64,000 nucleotides of DNA from Desulfobulbaceae bacterium DB1 (lineage in GTDB: Bacteria; Desulfobacterota; Desulfobulbia; Desulfobulbales; SURF-16): NCBI GenBank assembly GCA_001914235.1, contig MQUF01000003.1:248001-312000 (forward strand). Reading direction: 5' to 3'. Every line of letters starts with the position of its first letter. Positions within the stretch are counted from its first letter, which is position 1. The notes beneath the pieces were generated by a model. The model searched no databases. It worked only from the letters and a program-made list of their open reading frames with translations, and had not been told where the DNA came from. Positions 44,022 to 53,102 of this stretch are shown here, piece by piece. A program made the translations under genes and the position numbers.

Positions 44022-44636
44022 ATGAGCATACTTCAAAACTTATTCGGCAGCAGGAAAACCGCCGCACTGGAGGTTTACGGCAAACTGCCTTTTTACCAGG
44101 ATTACATCGCCGTGCTCAGCACCGCGGATGGTGTGGCCTGGAAATCCTGGCTGCTCGGCTTTGCCGGTCGGCAGGGCGTGCGCCTGCCGCCGGGAAGATG
44201 GTTGTTTCTCTTCCGCCGGACACGAAAATCGCCGCTGACGGCGGGAATCATCGAACCGAGCAGCGACGGCATCCGCGAATTCCCTTTTTCGCTTTTTGTC
44301 AGCCTTGACGGCATCAAGACACGACTGCTGCCCGCGGCCGCTTTGACCACATGGCGGTTGCTGCTGAAAGAACGTGGGGCGCTTGACGGCGTGAGCTCCA
44401 TTGACCAGTGCTATCAACAGATCCGCGGCAGGCAGCTCCTCCTTGAGCCGGCAAAGGAAGAGCAAAACCCGCAACTCGCCGCGGCGCTCGGCGCGACTCC
44501 GGACGGCAACCGCCCGCTGTTTCTGATCTGTGCGCCGAACCGGTCCGGCCCGATACAGCCCCTGGTCTGGCAAGGCTCGGAGTCGGTGTTCATGGCGAAG
44601 TGGTCGGCACTGCCCGGAGCAGAGACGCCGGACTGA
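44022..44636 (+). CDS. tagF: T6SS-associated protein TagF-like
   Basis: 204 residues. The N-terminal YGKLPFYQDYI region corresponds to the GKLPxxGDF motif of TagF, followed by WLFLFRRT and FPFSLFVSL. TagF is a post-translational repressor of some T6SSs that acts with Fha. No PppA domain is fused. The call depends on motif similarity and on the position after tssM; the divergent motif (QDY for GDF) lowers certainty. Confidence 0.65.
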   Translation: MSILQNLFGSRKTAALEVYGKLPFYQDYIAVLSTADGVAWKSWLLGFAGRQGVRLPPGRWLFLFRRTRKSPLTAGIIEPSSDGIREFPFSLFVSLDGIKTRLLPAAALTTWRLLLKERGALDGVSSIDQCYQQIRGRQLLLEPAKEEQNPQLAAALGATPDGNRPLFLICAPNRSGPIQPLVWQGSESVFMAKWSALPGAETPD

Positions 44637-44802
44637 CTGCCGCTCCCCGCGCATCGCTCGCCGGGGATGTTGCCGAACGGTCCGGCCCGGAAAAACTTTT
44701 TCCCAATGCACCAGATACTTTGACTTATCCGGGGAAATTACTATAAAATAACACTACCGGTGCAAATGAGAAAATTCTTTAAATGACAAAAGGATACACC
44801 AA

Positions 44803-45612
44803 GTGAACATCACCGATCTCATCAAATCAGGTCAGCTTGCCCAGGCCCGCACGGAACTGGTGGAACAGCTCAGGTCGGCTCCGGCAGACACCATTGCCCG
44901 CACCCTGCTTTTCCAGGTTCTCCTGTTCTGCGGCGAATGGGAAAAGGCCTTGCGCCACCTTGAGGCACTGGCAAGCATGGACAAACAGGCCAACCCGGCC
45001 TTTGTCCATTACGCCGGCATCATTTCCGGAGAACAGGAACGTCTCCGCGTCATCCGCGGGGAAACGCTGCCCTCATTCCTGCCCAAGACCCCGCCCTTTT
45101 TCGACATCTATTTTCAGGCGTGCGCCAAGCTGAGAGAGCACGACATCGCCGGCGCCTCCGAACTTTTCAGCCAGGCGGAAGGCCGGGTGGCGACAATCTC
45201 CGGCACGGTCAACGGCAAACAATTCACGGGACTGCGCAACACCGACACCACCCTGGCCTGGTTTCTCGAAACCTTCGCCCATGGCCGCTATGTCTGGGTG
45301 CCATTCGCGGCCATCCGCGAACTCACCATTTCTCCTCCGGCAACACTTCTGGATCTCATCTGGGCCACCGCCGGCCTCACCACCTGGGAAGGTCTCACCT
45401 TAAACTGCACCCTGCCCGTGCTCTACCCGGAATCCTGCCGACATGAAAATGATCTGGTCAAAATGGGCAAGAGAACGGAATGGCTGCCCCTGGGCGGATC
45501 GTTCTGCCAAGGAAGCGGGCAACAGGTTTTTACCGTCGGCGAAGAAGACCTCGCCATCCTGGAAATCAGCGAAATGCAATTCCACTACAACGAATCAGGC
45601 GGGAACGCATGA
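44803..45612 (+). CDS. tagJ: T6SS accessory protein TagJ/ImpE
   Basis: 269 residues, the usual ImpE length. TPR-like helices at the N-terminus are followed by the conserved NGKQFTGLRNTDTTLAWFLE and YVWVPFAAIRELTISPPATL segments. TagJ binds TssB and helps recruit ClpV in some systems. The start is GTG 44803 with AAAGGA upstream; the 166-base gap from tagF may hold a promoter. It overlaps tssA by four bases. Confidence 0.9.
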   Translation: MNITDLIKSGQLAQARTELVEQLRSAPADTIARTLLFQVLLFCGEWEKALRHLEALASMDKQANPAFVHYAGIISGEQERLRVIRGETLPSFLPKTPPFFDIYFQACAKLREHDIAGASELFSQAEGRVATISGTVNGKQFTGLRNTDTTLAWFLETFAHGRYVWVPFAAIRELTISPPATLLDLIWATAGLTTWEGLTLNCTLPVLYPESCRHENDLVKMGKRTEWLPLGGSFCQGSGQQVFTVGEEDLAILEISEMQFHYNESGGNA

Positions 45613-46979
45613 AACACGCACTGGACATTGACGCACTTCTGGCCCCGCTTACCGGCGACAACCCCGCCGGCGATGATCTTCGCTACAGCCCGGTTTACGA
45701 CGCCATCAAGGAAGCACGGCGCGCCGATGACACCCTGGACCGGGGCGACTGGCAGCGGGAGTTGAAATCATCGGACTGGGAAGCGGTGATCAAACTTTCC
45801 CTTACCGCTCTCGCCACCCAGACCAAGGATCTGCAGATTGCGGTGTGGCTGACCGAGGCCCTGACCAAAACCGACGGATTCTCCGGATTTGCCGGCGGAA
45901 CCAGGATTATTACCGGATTGCTGAAAAATTTCTGGGAGACGCTCTATCCTGCGATCGATGATGGCGATCTTGACTACCGGTGCGGCCCCCTGGAATTCGC
46001 CAATGACAAAATAAGCCTTTCGCTGCGGGATATCCCATTGACCGATCCCGGCGTTTCCGAAGGCTACACCCTGGTGTCCTGGAAGGAAGCCCAGCAGGTG
46101 AGCCAGGCATCTTCCCAGGCGCGGGAGGCCCTGATCTCCGAAGGCAAGACGACGATGGAACAGTTCGAGGCGGCTGTGCGCAAATCGTCCGTTCTCTTTT
46201 ACGAAAACCTCCATGCGACCATTCAGGATTGCCTGCTGGCCTTCAAGGAATTAGACGAAACGGTTGACGCCGCCTTCGGCAGGGAAGCACCCAGACTTTC
46301 GGAAATTTCATCGGTCCTTGAAGAAACCGCCAATCATGTTGCCCGTTTTGTCAAGGACAAAGGGGGCAATCTCTCCGGCTCGAAAAAAGCCGAGGAAGCG
46401 CAGCCGTCGGGGGAAACGCCCGCCGCTCCGGTTGCGGAGCCGGATTCGGCAGCTTTGGCGCGGGAAACACGGTCGGGCGATGCCTCTCCCGCAGCCGGTC
46501 GTCCGGTGGCCGCCGCTCAGACGATATCCCGCCGGATGACGGCCGATTTCGCCCCGGACGCCTATCAGGTCCTGCGTTTTCTCGGTTCGGGCGGCAAGCA
46601 AGACCTGCTCTGGCAGGAAGCCCTTGAGCGGCTGCAAGGGGAAGGACTCGAGTCAGCCCTAGAAATGCTGCTCGGCGCGACCCGCAGCGCCCAATCCAAC
46701 CGGGATGAAACCAACTGCCGCCTGCTCATGGTGAAAATCTGCCTTCGCGCCGGACGAAGCGATCTCGCCTGGCCCATAGCCGAGGAACTGTACAAACTCG
46801 TCACCGATCTGCAGCTCGAACGATGGGAGTCGCCGGTGTGGATTGCCGAAATCTACGGCAGCCTGTATGAATGTTTAAGCGGCGAGGACGCCGCCGAGGA
46901 GGACAAAAACAGGGCCAACCAGCTGCTGGTCAAAATCTGCACCCTGGACATTACCCTGGCGATGAAATATGCAGGTTGA
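45609..46979 (+). CDS. tssA: T6SS baseplate/sheath-priming protein TssA
   Basis: 456 residues. The ImpA_N domain begins with LLAPLTGDNPAGDDLRYSPV (residues 9-28) and contains TKDLQIAVWLTEAL and NFWETLYPAID. A variable middle and an Ala/Pro-rich linker (about residues 260-300) lead to a C-terminal oligomerisation domain (VLRFLGSGGKQDLLWQEAL). ATG 45609 overlaps the tagJ stop. TssA initiates sheath-tube copolymerisation. Confidence 0.92.
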   Translation: MKHALDIDALLAPLTGDNPAGDDLRYSPVYDAIKEARRADDTLDRGDWQRELKSSDWEAVIKLSLTALATQTKDLQIAVWLTEALTKTDGFSGFAGGTRIITGLLKNFWETLYPAIDDGDLDYRCGPLEFANDKISLSLRDIPLTDPGVSEGYTLVSWKEAQQVSQASSQAREALISEGKTTMEQFEAAVRKSSVLFYENLHATIQDCLLAFKELDETVDAAFGREAPRLSEISSVLEETANHVARFVKDKGGNLSGSKKAEEAQPSGETPAAPVAEPDSAALARETRSGDASPAAGRPVAAAQTISRRMTADFAPDAYQVLRFLGSGGKQDLLWQEALERLQGEGLESALEMLLGATRSAQSNRDETNCRLLMVKICLRAGRSDLAWPIAEELYKLVTDLQLERWESPVWIAEIYGSLYECLSGEDAAEEDKNRANQLLVKICTLDITLAMKYAG

Positions 46980-47097
46980 AAAAGCGGAAGGAGTCTGAAG
47001 CCGGAAGAACAAAAAAAAATTCCGACGCCCCAACAAGAAAAATTTCTGGTGCAAAATATCAGCAGTAGAATCTGTGGCAATGAAAAGGAGGTTGACC

Positions 47098-47622
47098 ATG
47101 GCAAAAGAAAGTCTGCAGCATACCCTGGACAGGGTCAGGGCCCCGCGGGTCCAGATTACATACGACGTGGAAATCGGGGGTGCCATTGAAAAAAAAGAAA
47201 TACCCTTTGTAGTGGGAGTGCTGAGCGATCTGTCCGGCAAACCCGATGAGCCGCTGCCCAAGCTCAAGGACAGAAAGTTTGTCGAAATCGATCGGGACAA
47301 TTTCAACACGGTTCTGGAAGGAATGAAACCGCGACTGGCCTATCGGGTTGACAACAAACTGACCGGCGATGATTCCAAAATGGCGGTGGAACTCCGCTTC
47401 AAGTCGCTCGATGATTTCCATCCGGAACGGGTGGCGGAGCAGGTTACCCCGGTCCGCAAACTGGTCGAGGCACGCAAGAAATTGTCCGACCTGCTGGCGA
47501 AACTTGACGGCAATGACCGCCTGGACGAACTGCTGCAGAATGTCCTGGCAAACTCGGACTCCATCGAGGCACTGGGAAAATCAGCCGGCGTCGAGAAAAA
47601 AGAACCGGAAAGCAAGGAATAA
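47098..47622 (+). CDS. tssB: T6SS contractile sheath small subunit TssB
   Basis: 174 residues, canonical. It begins MAKESLQHTLDRVRAPRVQI; typical stretches are IPFVVGVLSDLSG, FVEIDRDNF and ELRFKSLDDFHPERV. TssB pairs with TssC to form the sheath; its helix region is the ClpV/TagJ contact. ATG 47098 has AGGAGG six bases upstream, so the longer frame from 47074 is not used. tssC follows after 15 bases. Confidence 0.96.
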   Translation: MAKESLQHTLDRVRAPRVQITYDVEIGGAIEKKEIPFVVGVLSDLSGKPDEPLPKLKDRKFVEIDRDNFNTVLEGMKPRLAYRVDNKLTGDDSKMAVELRFKSLDDFHPERVAEQVTPVRKLVEARKKLSDLLAKLDGNDRLDELLQNVLANSDSIEALGKSAGVEKKEPESKE

Positions 47623-47637
47623 AGGAGGTGACTACCA

Positions 47638-49125
47638 ATGGCTGAACAGCAACAACAGGTCCAGGCCGAAGCCGCGGCGACAACGGCGGAAAAAAGCCTG
47701 CTGGACCAGATTATCGATGAAGGACGGCTGGCCCGGGACGAGAGCCAGAAGAGTTACGCCAAGGATCTTCTCGGCGAGTTTGTCAGCCAGGTCATGGAAG
47801 GAACCATGACCATTTCCAAGGATACCGAGGCCATGATCAACGCCCGGATCGCGGCCATCGACAAACTCATCTCCGATCAGCTGAACGAAGTGATGCACCA
47901 CGAGGATTTCAAGAAGCTGGAAGCGTCCTGGCGGGGCCTCCAGTATCTGGTGGATAAAACGGAAACCGGTGATCGATTGAAGATCCGGGTCATGAATGTT
48001 TCGAAAAAGGATCTGCTGAAAGACATGGAAAAGGCCAGCGAATTTGACCAGTCCTCCATGTTCAAGAAGGTTTATGAAGAAGAATACGGCATGTTCGGCG
48101 GCGCCGCCTATGGCGTCATGGTCGGTGACTATGAGTTCTCCAACCACCCCCAGGACATCGCCCTGCTGGAAAAGATTGCCGGAGTGGCTTCCGCAGCCCA
48201 TGCCCCTTTCCTGTCCGCCGCCGGAGCCGGGATGCTCAATCTGGACAGCTACACGGAACTGGGCCAGCCCAGGGATCTCGCCAAAATCTTCCAGTCCGCC
48301 GAGTATGCCAAATGGCGCTCCTTCCGGGAGTCGGAGGATGCGCGCTACGTGGCGCTCGCCCTTCCCCATATCCTGATGCGCCAGCCCTACGGCAGAAACA
48401 CCGTCCCGGTTGAAACATTCGATTTCGAGGAAAAGGTCGACGGCACCGATCACGGCAAGTATCTGTGGGGTAATGCGGCCTATGCCCTGGCCACCCGCAT
48501 GACCGAGGCCTTTGCCAAATTTTCATGGTGCGCCGCCATTCGCGGCGTTGAAGGCGGCGGCCTGGTTGAGGGATTGCCGGTGCACACCTTCAAGACCGAT
48601 GAGGGAGATGTGGCCCTCAAATGCCCCACCGAAATCGCCATCACCGATCGCCGGGAAAAAGAACTGGCCGACCTGGGATTTATTCCCCTGGTGCACTGCA
48701 AGGGCACGGATTACGCCGCCTTTTTCAGCACCCAGACGGTCAACAAGGCCAAGGTCTACGATACCGCCTCCGCCACCGCCAACGCGCGGCTGTCGTCCCA
48801 ACTGCAGTACATCATGGCCACCGCCCGCTTCGCCCATTATCTGAAATCGATGATGCGCGACAAGATCGGCAGTTTCATGAGCCGCAGCCAGGCCCAGGAC
48901 TTTCTCAACCGCTGGATTTCCAATTACGTCCTGCTCGACGACAATGCCTCCCAGGAGGCCAAATCAAAATTCCCCCTGCGCGAAGCACGCATCGACGTAA
49001 CGGAAATACCCGGAAAACCGGGGGCTTACCGGGCGGTAGCTTTTTTAAAACCCCATTTTCAGCTTGATGAGCTCAATGTTTCACTCCGGCTGGTAGCCGA
49101 CCTGCCGCCCCCGGCGGGAGGATGA
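47638..49125 (+). CDS. tssC: T6SS contractile sheath large subunit TssC
   Basis: 495 residues, full length. Key stretches are LNEVMHHEDFKKLEASWRGL, VGDYEFSNHPQDI, the WGNAAYALATRM region and C-terminal FLNRWISNYVLLDD plus PGKPGAYRAVAFLKPHFQL, the part that intertwines with neighbouring subunits. It starts after AAAGGAGGTG. It is the canonical partner of the preceding tssB; compare the shortened fusion paralogue at 57259. Confidence 0.97.
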   Translation: MAEQQQQVQAEAAATTAEKSLLDQIIDEGRLARDESQKSYAKDLLGEFVSQVMEGTMTISKDTEAMINARIAAIDKLISDQLNEVMHHEDFKKLEASWRGLQYLVDKTETGDRLKIRVMNVSKKDLLKDMEKASEFDQSSMFKKVYEEEYGMFGGAAYGVMVGDYEFSNHPQDIALLEKIAGVASAAHAPFLSAAGAGMLNLDSYTELGQPRDLAKIFQSAEYAKWRSFRESEDARYVALALPHILMRQPYGRNTVPVETFDFEEKVDGTDHGKYLWGNAAYALATRMTEAFAKFSWCAAIRGVEGGGLVEGLPVHTFKTDEGDVALKCPTEIAITDRREKELADLGFIPLVHCKGTDYAAFFSTQTVNKAKVYDTASATANARLSSQLQYIMATARFAHYLKSMMRDKIGSFMSRSQAQDFLNRWISNYVLLDDNASQEAKSKFPLREARIDVTEIPGKPGAYRAVAFLKPHFQLDELNVSLRLVADLPPPAGG

Positions 49126-49193
49126 TACCAGATGATTTCACATGGCGAACAAAATGACGGATACTACTACTCATTGAAAAGGAGGCACAAATC

Positions 49194-49724
49194 ATGGCGA
49201 TCGTAAAACCTTCGGGAAGCAGTAAAATGGCAGAGGCGGATGTCAAATTCACCGGATACATGAAGATATCCGACATCAACGGCGAAAGCACCACCAAGGG
49301 CTTCGAGGATTGGATATCCCTGGAAAGCCTGAGTTACGCGGTGGCCCAGGCCACCACCCACCGCCACACCAGCGGCGCCGTGGTAACCGGCCGGGCCAAT
49401 ATCGGCGATGTCGTCATCACCAAACAGATCGATATCGCCTCCCCCAAACTGTATGAATCCGTTCTCACGGCCAAGCAGCATGACGAGGCGGAAATCCAGC
49501 TCACCCGGACCGTGGCCGGCAAAAACGAAACATACCTGACCATCAAGCTGACAAGTGTCTATGTCACGGAAGTCGGGGTTGTCGGCGGCTCCAAGGAGGG
49601 ATCCAATATTCCTCTTGAAGAGGTCCATCTCAATTTCGGACAAATAACCTACACCTACACCCAGACCGCAGTAAGAGGCGGCGGCGCGGTCGAAGTCAGC
49701 TGGGATGCGGCAACCCATGCCTGA
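49194..49724 (+). CDS. hcp: T6SS inner-tube protein Hcp (TssD)
   Basis: 176 residues. The fold is recognised from KFTGYMKISDINGESTTKG, WISLESLSYAV, HTSGAVVTGRANIGDVVITK and the C-terminal ITYTYTQ. Hcp hexamers form the tube and carry small effectors. There is no C-terminal effector extension. AAAGGAGG upstream implies high expression, and the 68-base gap before it could contain an additional signal. Confidence 0.95.
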   Translation: MAIVKPSGSSKMAEADVKFTGYMKISDINGESTTKGFEDWISLESLSYAVAQATTHRHTSGAVVTGRANIGDVVITKQIDIASPKLYESVLTAKQHDEAEIQLTRTVAGKNETYLTIKLTSVYVTEVGVVGGSKEGSNIPLEEVHLNFGQITYTYTQTAVRGGGAVEVSWDAATHA

Positions 49725-49778
49725 TGACGCATGCGAGGGAGCGGAGGCTGAATCCGCTCCCTTTCTGAAACGGCAGCC

Positions 49779-50258
49779 ATGAACCGGCAATTGCAGGACA
49801 ACCTGCACGCATCCATCCTGGACAGGCTTATCGATCACGAACCGGAACTTTCCTCCGAGACGGCCCAATCGCGTTCGACGGGTTTCCGGGAAATACGGGA
49901 AGCGGTGATCAGGGATATCGAGAACCTGCTCAACACCAAAAGGAGCATCCTGCCGGTATCCGCGGCCTTCCCGGAAGTGGAAAAATCTCTTTTCACCTTC
50001 GGAGTCGCCGATTATTCGGCGGACAGCCCCAACAGTTCCTATTTCAGAAAAAAACTGCTGAAAGACCTGCGGAACACCCTGGCACGATTTGAGCCGCGGC
50101 TCCGCAACGTCACCGTGCGGGTTGATCCGTCCTCGGACAATGCCCAGGGACTGGGGTTCAGGATTTCCGGGGTGCTGGTTGTCGACCCCATAGCCGAACC
50201 TGTTATTTTCGACACCTACTTTGATCCGAAAAAGGATCGCTACGTCATTGAACGCTGA
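49779..50258 (+). CDS. tssE: T6SS baseplate protein TssE (gp25-like)
   Basis: 159 residues. The LLNTKRSILP-like ENLLNTKRSILPVS region, YFRKKLLKDLRNTLARFEPRL and VRVDPSSD match gp25/TssE lysozyme-like wedge proteins. It joins the sheath to the baseplate. It follows hcp and precedes tssF. Confidence 0.93.
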   Translation: MNRQLQDNLHASILDRLIDHEPELSSETAQSRSTGFREIREAVIRDIENLLNTKRSILPVSAAFPEVEKSLFTFGVADYSADSPNSSYFRKKLLKDLRNTLARFEPRLRNVTVRVDPSSDNAQGLGFRISGVLVVDPIAEPVIFDTYFDPKKDRYVIER

Positions 50259-50284
50259 CGGACCACAACAAAGATTGAGCGGAA

Positions 50285-52090
50285 ATGGACGACACCTTTC
50301 TTTCCTATTACGAGCAGGAGCTGACCTACATTCGGGAAATGGGGGCGGAATTCGCCAAAAAATACCCGAAGATCGCCGGCCGCCTGCTGCTGGAACCGGA
50401 CAAGTCCGAAGATCCGCACACGGAAAGGCTCATCGAGGCCTTTGCCTTTATCTGCGGCCGTATCCACCAGAAAATCGACAATGATTTCCCCCAGATCACC
50501 GAATCCCTGCTGGGCATCATCTACCCCCACTATGTCAATCCCATTCCCTCCATGACGGTGGTGCAGTTCCAGCCGGTGATGCCGAACATTACGGAAACGG
50601 GCTATGAAATTCCCAAGAAGATCAAGCTGCTGTCAAAACCGGTGAAAGGGGTTCCCTGTCATTTCATCACCGGCATGCCGGTCACCATCTGGCCGGTTGA
50701 AATAACGGCGGCAGGTTTCAAGGACCCGGTGGAATTGAAAAACGAGGCCCAGCAGGCCATCCGCATTGAACTGAAGATTACCAACGGCTTTTCCCTGGCC
50801 GAACTCGAATGGCAGAGTCTGCGCTTCTTTCTCAACGGCCAGTCGCACCATATTTATCACCTCTATGAACTGCTGTTAAACAACGTCTGCCATGTGGAAT
50901 GCGAGATACCGCTTGCTCCGGGAAAATCCGAGTTCGTCACCCTTTCCCCGCGCGACATCACCCCGGTCGGTTTTTCCGAGGACGAAGCGCTGGTCCCCTT
51001 CACCAGCCGCTCGTTCCAGGGATACCGGTTGCTGTTCGAGTATTTCAGCTTTCCGGAGAAATTCCTTTTCATCGATATCGCAGGCATCGGCAAGCTGAAA
51101 CGGTTCGAGGAAAAGGACACCTGCATCCTCTGGATTCACCTGGACCGTGCCGCCAAAAAAAATATGGTGGTGGATCGCGACACCTTCTGCCTGAACTGCA
51201 CGACCACCATCAACCTTTTCAGCAAAATCGCCGAACCGGTGCGGGTGGAGCATCAGCGCACCGAATACATGGTCATTCCCGACATCCGCAGGCAGAAGGC
51301 CCATGAAGTCCATTCCATTGACCGGGTCACCGCATCCCTCGGCGGCGTGTCGGGCAAGGAAGTCGAATTCAAGCCGTTCTACTCCATCCGGCACCATCTG
51401 GGCGAAGGGGAGGACATGAGCCGCCGGGCCCACTGGCACATGCAGCGGCGCTGGTCCGGACGGCACGACGATCAGGGCACCGATGTCTTTCTTTCCTTTG
51501 TTGATCTCGACTTCAAGCCCACTGACCCGGAAAGCCTGGTGCTCACCGTGCACACCACCTGCACCAACCGGGATATGCCGGCCCTGTTGCCGTTCGGCGA
51601 TCAGGGCGGTGATTTTGATCTGGAAACCGCGGCCCCGGTTCTCATGACCCGCTGCCTGCTCAAACCGACTCCGGTGCGCCGCCCCAGCCTGGGAGGCGCC
51701 ATGCAGTGGCGGCTTATTTCCCACTTCGCCTTGAACTACCTGTCCCTGGTGGCGGGCGGTGTTGAGGCGCTGCGCGAAATCCTCACCCTGTACGATTATG
51801 ACAATTCAGCGGCAACAAGGCAGCAGATCAAGGGCATCATGTCAATCCGCTCGGAACATGTCACCCGTCGCCTCGGCCCGTCGCTGTGCCGCGGCATCAG
51901 GGTGACCCTGGAACTTGACGAGGATAAATTCGTCGGCGCCGGTATCTATCTGTTCGCCAGTGTGCTGGACCGGCTGCTCGGCCAATATGTGTCGGTCAAC
52001 TCGTTCAGCCAGCTGGCCGTGACCACCACCAAACGCAAGGAGATATTAAAAGAGTGGCCCCCGCGAAGCGGCAACCGAATTCTTCTGTAA
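50285..52090 (+). CDS. tssF: T6SS baseplate protein TssF
   Basis: 601 residues, standard. It begins MDDTFLSYYEQELTYIREMG and continues FAKKYPKIAGRLLLE and DPHTERLIEAFAF, the diagnostic N-terminus. The C-terminus contains CRGIRVTLELDEDKFVGAG and FASVLDRLLGQYVSVNSF. It overlaps tssG by 37 bases. Together with TssE, TssG and TssK it makes the baseplate wedges. Confidence 0.96.
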   Translation: MDDTFLSYYEQELTYIREMGAEFAKKYPKIAGRLLLEPDKSEDPHTERLIEAFAFICGRIHQKIDNDFPQITESLLGIIYPHYVNPIPSMTVVQFQPVMPNITETGYEIPKKIKLLSKPVKGVPCHFITGMPVTIWPVEITAAGFKDPVELKNEAQQAIRIELKITNGFSLAELEWQSLRFFLNGQSHHIYHLYELLLNNVCHVECEIPLAPGKSEFVTLSPRDITPVGFSEDEALVPFTSRSFQGYRLLFEYFSFPEKFLFIDIAGIGKLKRFEEKDTCILWIHLDRAAKKNMVVDRDTFCLNCTTTINLFSKIAEPVRVEHQRTEYMVIPDIRRQKAHEVHSIDRVTASLGGVSGKEVEFKPFYSIRHHLGEGEDMSRRAHWHMQRRWSGRHDDQGTDVFLSFVDLDFKPTDPESLVLTVHTTCTNRDMPALLPFGDQGGDFDLETAAPVLMTRCLLKPTPVRRPSLGGAMQWRLISHFALNYLSLVAGGVEALREILTLYDYDNSAATRQQIKGIMSIRSEHVTRRLGPSLCRGIRVTLELDEDKFVGAGIYLFASVLDRLLGQYVSVNSFSQLAVTTTKRKEILKEWPPRSGNRILL

Positions 52091-53091
52091 GCGACACCCT
52101 GTTTGAGGAATGGTACAACTTTTCCTTCTTTCAGGCCGTGCATCTGCTGGAGACGTTTTTCCCCGAGAAAAAAAAACTGGGGGAAACCCTTGATCCCGGC
52201 AGCGAAGCGGTGCGTTTCAGCGTCAGGCCGAGCCTCACCTTTCCGGCGAGCGACATAGTCAAACTTGATCCGCCCGAAGAAGAAGGCGGCCCGGCCCGGA
52301 TGGAAATCGCCTTCATGGGCCTCATCGGCCCGGCCGGTGTCCTGCCCCACTGGTACAATGAACTGGCCCTGGAGCGGCTCGGCAAAAAAGATCACGCACT
52401 GGTGGCCTTTCTCAACCTCTTTCACCACCGGCTGGTCAGCCTCTTTTATCTCGGTTGGAAAAAACACCGGTTTCCGGTCAATTATCTCCTGGGCGCCCGG
52501 GATGACCTTTCCGGCTATCTGCTCAGTCTCTGCGGACTGGGCACCAGGGGATTGACCGGCCGCATCGGCTTTGCCGAGGAATCGCTTTCCTATTATTGCG
52601 GCCTGTTGTCCCGGCAGATCCCTTCCGGCGAATCGATCCGTTCCACGGTGGAGCATTTTTCCGGCACCAGAACCGAGATCGAGGAATTCATCCACCGCCT
52701 CATCCCGCTTGACGTCAAGGACATGACGAGACTCGGCGCCGCCAATGCCATTCTCGGGGTCGATGCCCTGTGCGGCACCAGCATCTGGGAATGTCAGACC
52801 AAGTTCATGCTGATTCTCGGCGCCATGCATTTTGTTGATTTTATCCGCTTCCTGCCGTCCGGCGACATGCACGGCCCCACCTTTTCCCTGATTCGCTACA
52901 TGGTGGGCGTGGAGTATGAATTTGACGTCAAAATCATCCTCAGGCGCGAAGAGGTGCCGCCCATCATCCTTGGCCGGAAAGGAAAAACCGCCTCCCGCCT
53001 TGGCTGGACGAGCTGGATCAAGACGCCGGACATCGCATTCGGCCATGACCCGTCAATCACTTTTCACGAAAGAGATTTCATTGAAACATAA
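52054..53091 (+). CDS. tssG: T6SS baseplate protein TssG
   Basis: 345 residues with a GTG start inside the end of tssF. FFQAVHLLETFFP near the N-terminus, VRFSVRPSLTFPASD, FMGLIGPAGVLPHWYNE and FLNLFHHRLVSLFYLGWKKHR are typical TssG signatures. It pairs two-to-one with TssF in wedges. The clpV gene follows after 11 bases. Confidence 0.95.
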   Translation: MAPAKRQPNSSVSDTLFEEWYNFSFFQAVHLLETFFPEKKKLGETLDPGSEAVRFSVRPSLTFPASDIVKLDPPEEEGGPARMEIAFMGLIGPAGVLPHWYNELALERLGKKDHALVAFLNLFHHRLVSLFYLGWKKHRFPVNYLLGARDDLSGYLLSLCGLGTRGLTGRIGFAEESLSYYCGLLSRQIPSGESIRSTVEHFSGTRTEIEEFIHRLIPLDVKDMTRLGAANAILGVDALCGTSIWECQTKFMLILGAMHFVDFIRFLPSGDMHGPTFSLIRYMVGVEYEFDVKIILRREEVPPIILGRKGKTASRLGWTSWIKTPDIAFGHDPSITFHERDFIET

Positions 53092-53102
53092 AGGAGAACC
53101 CC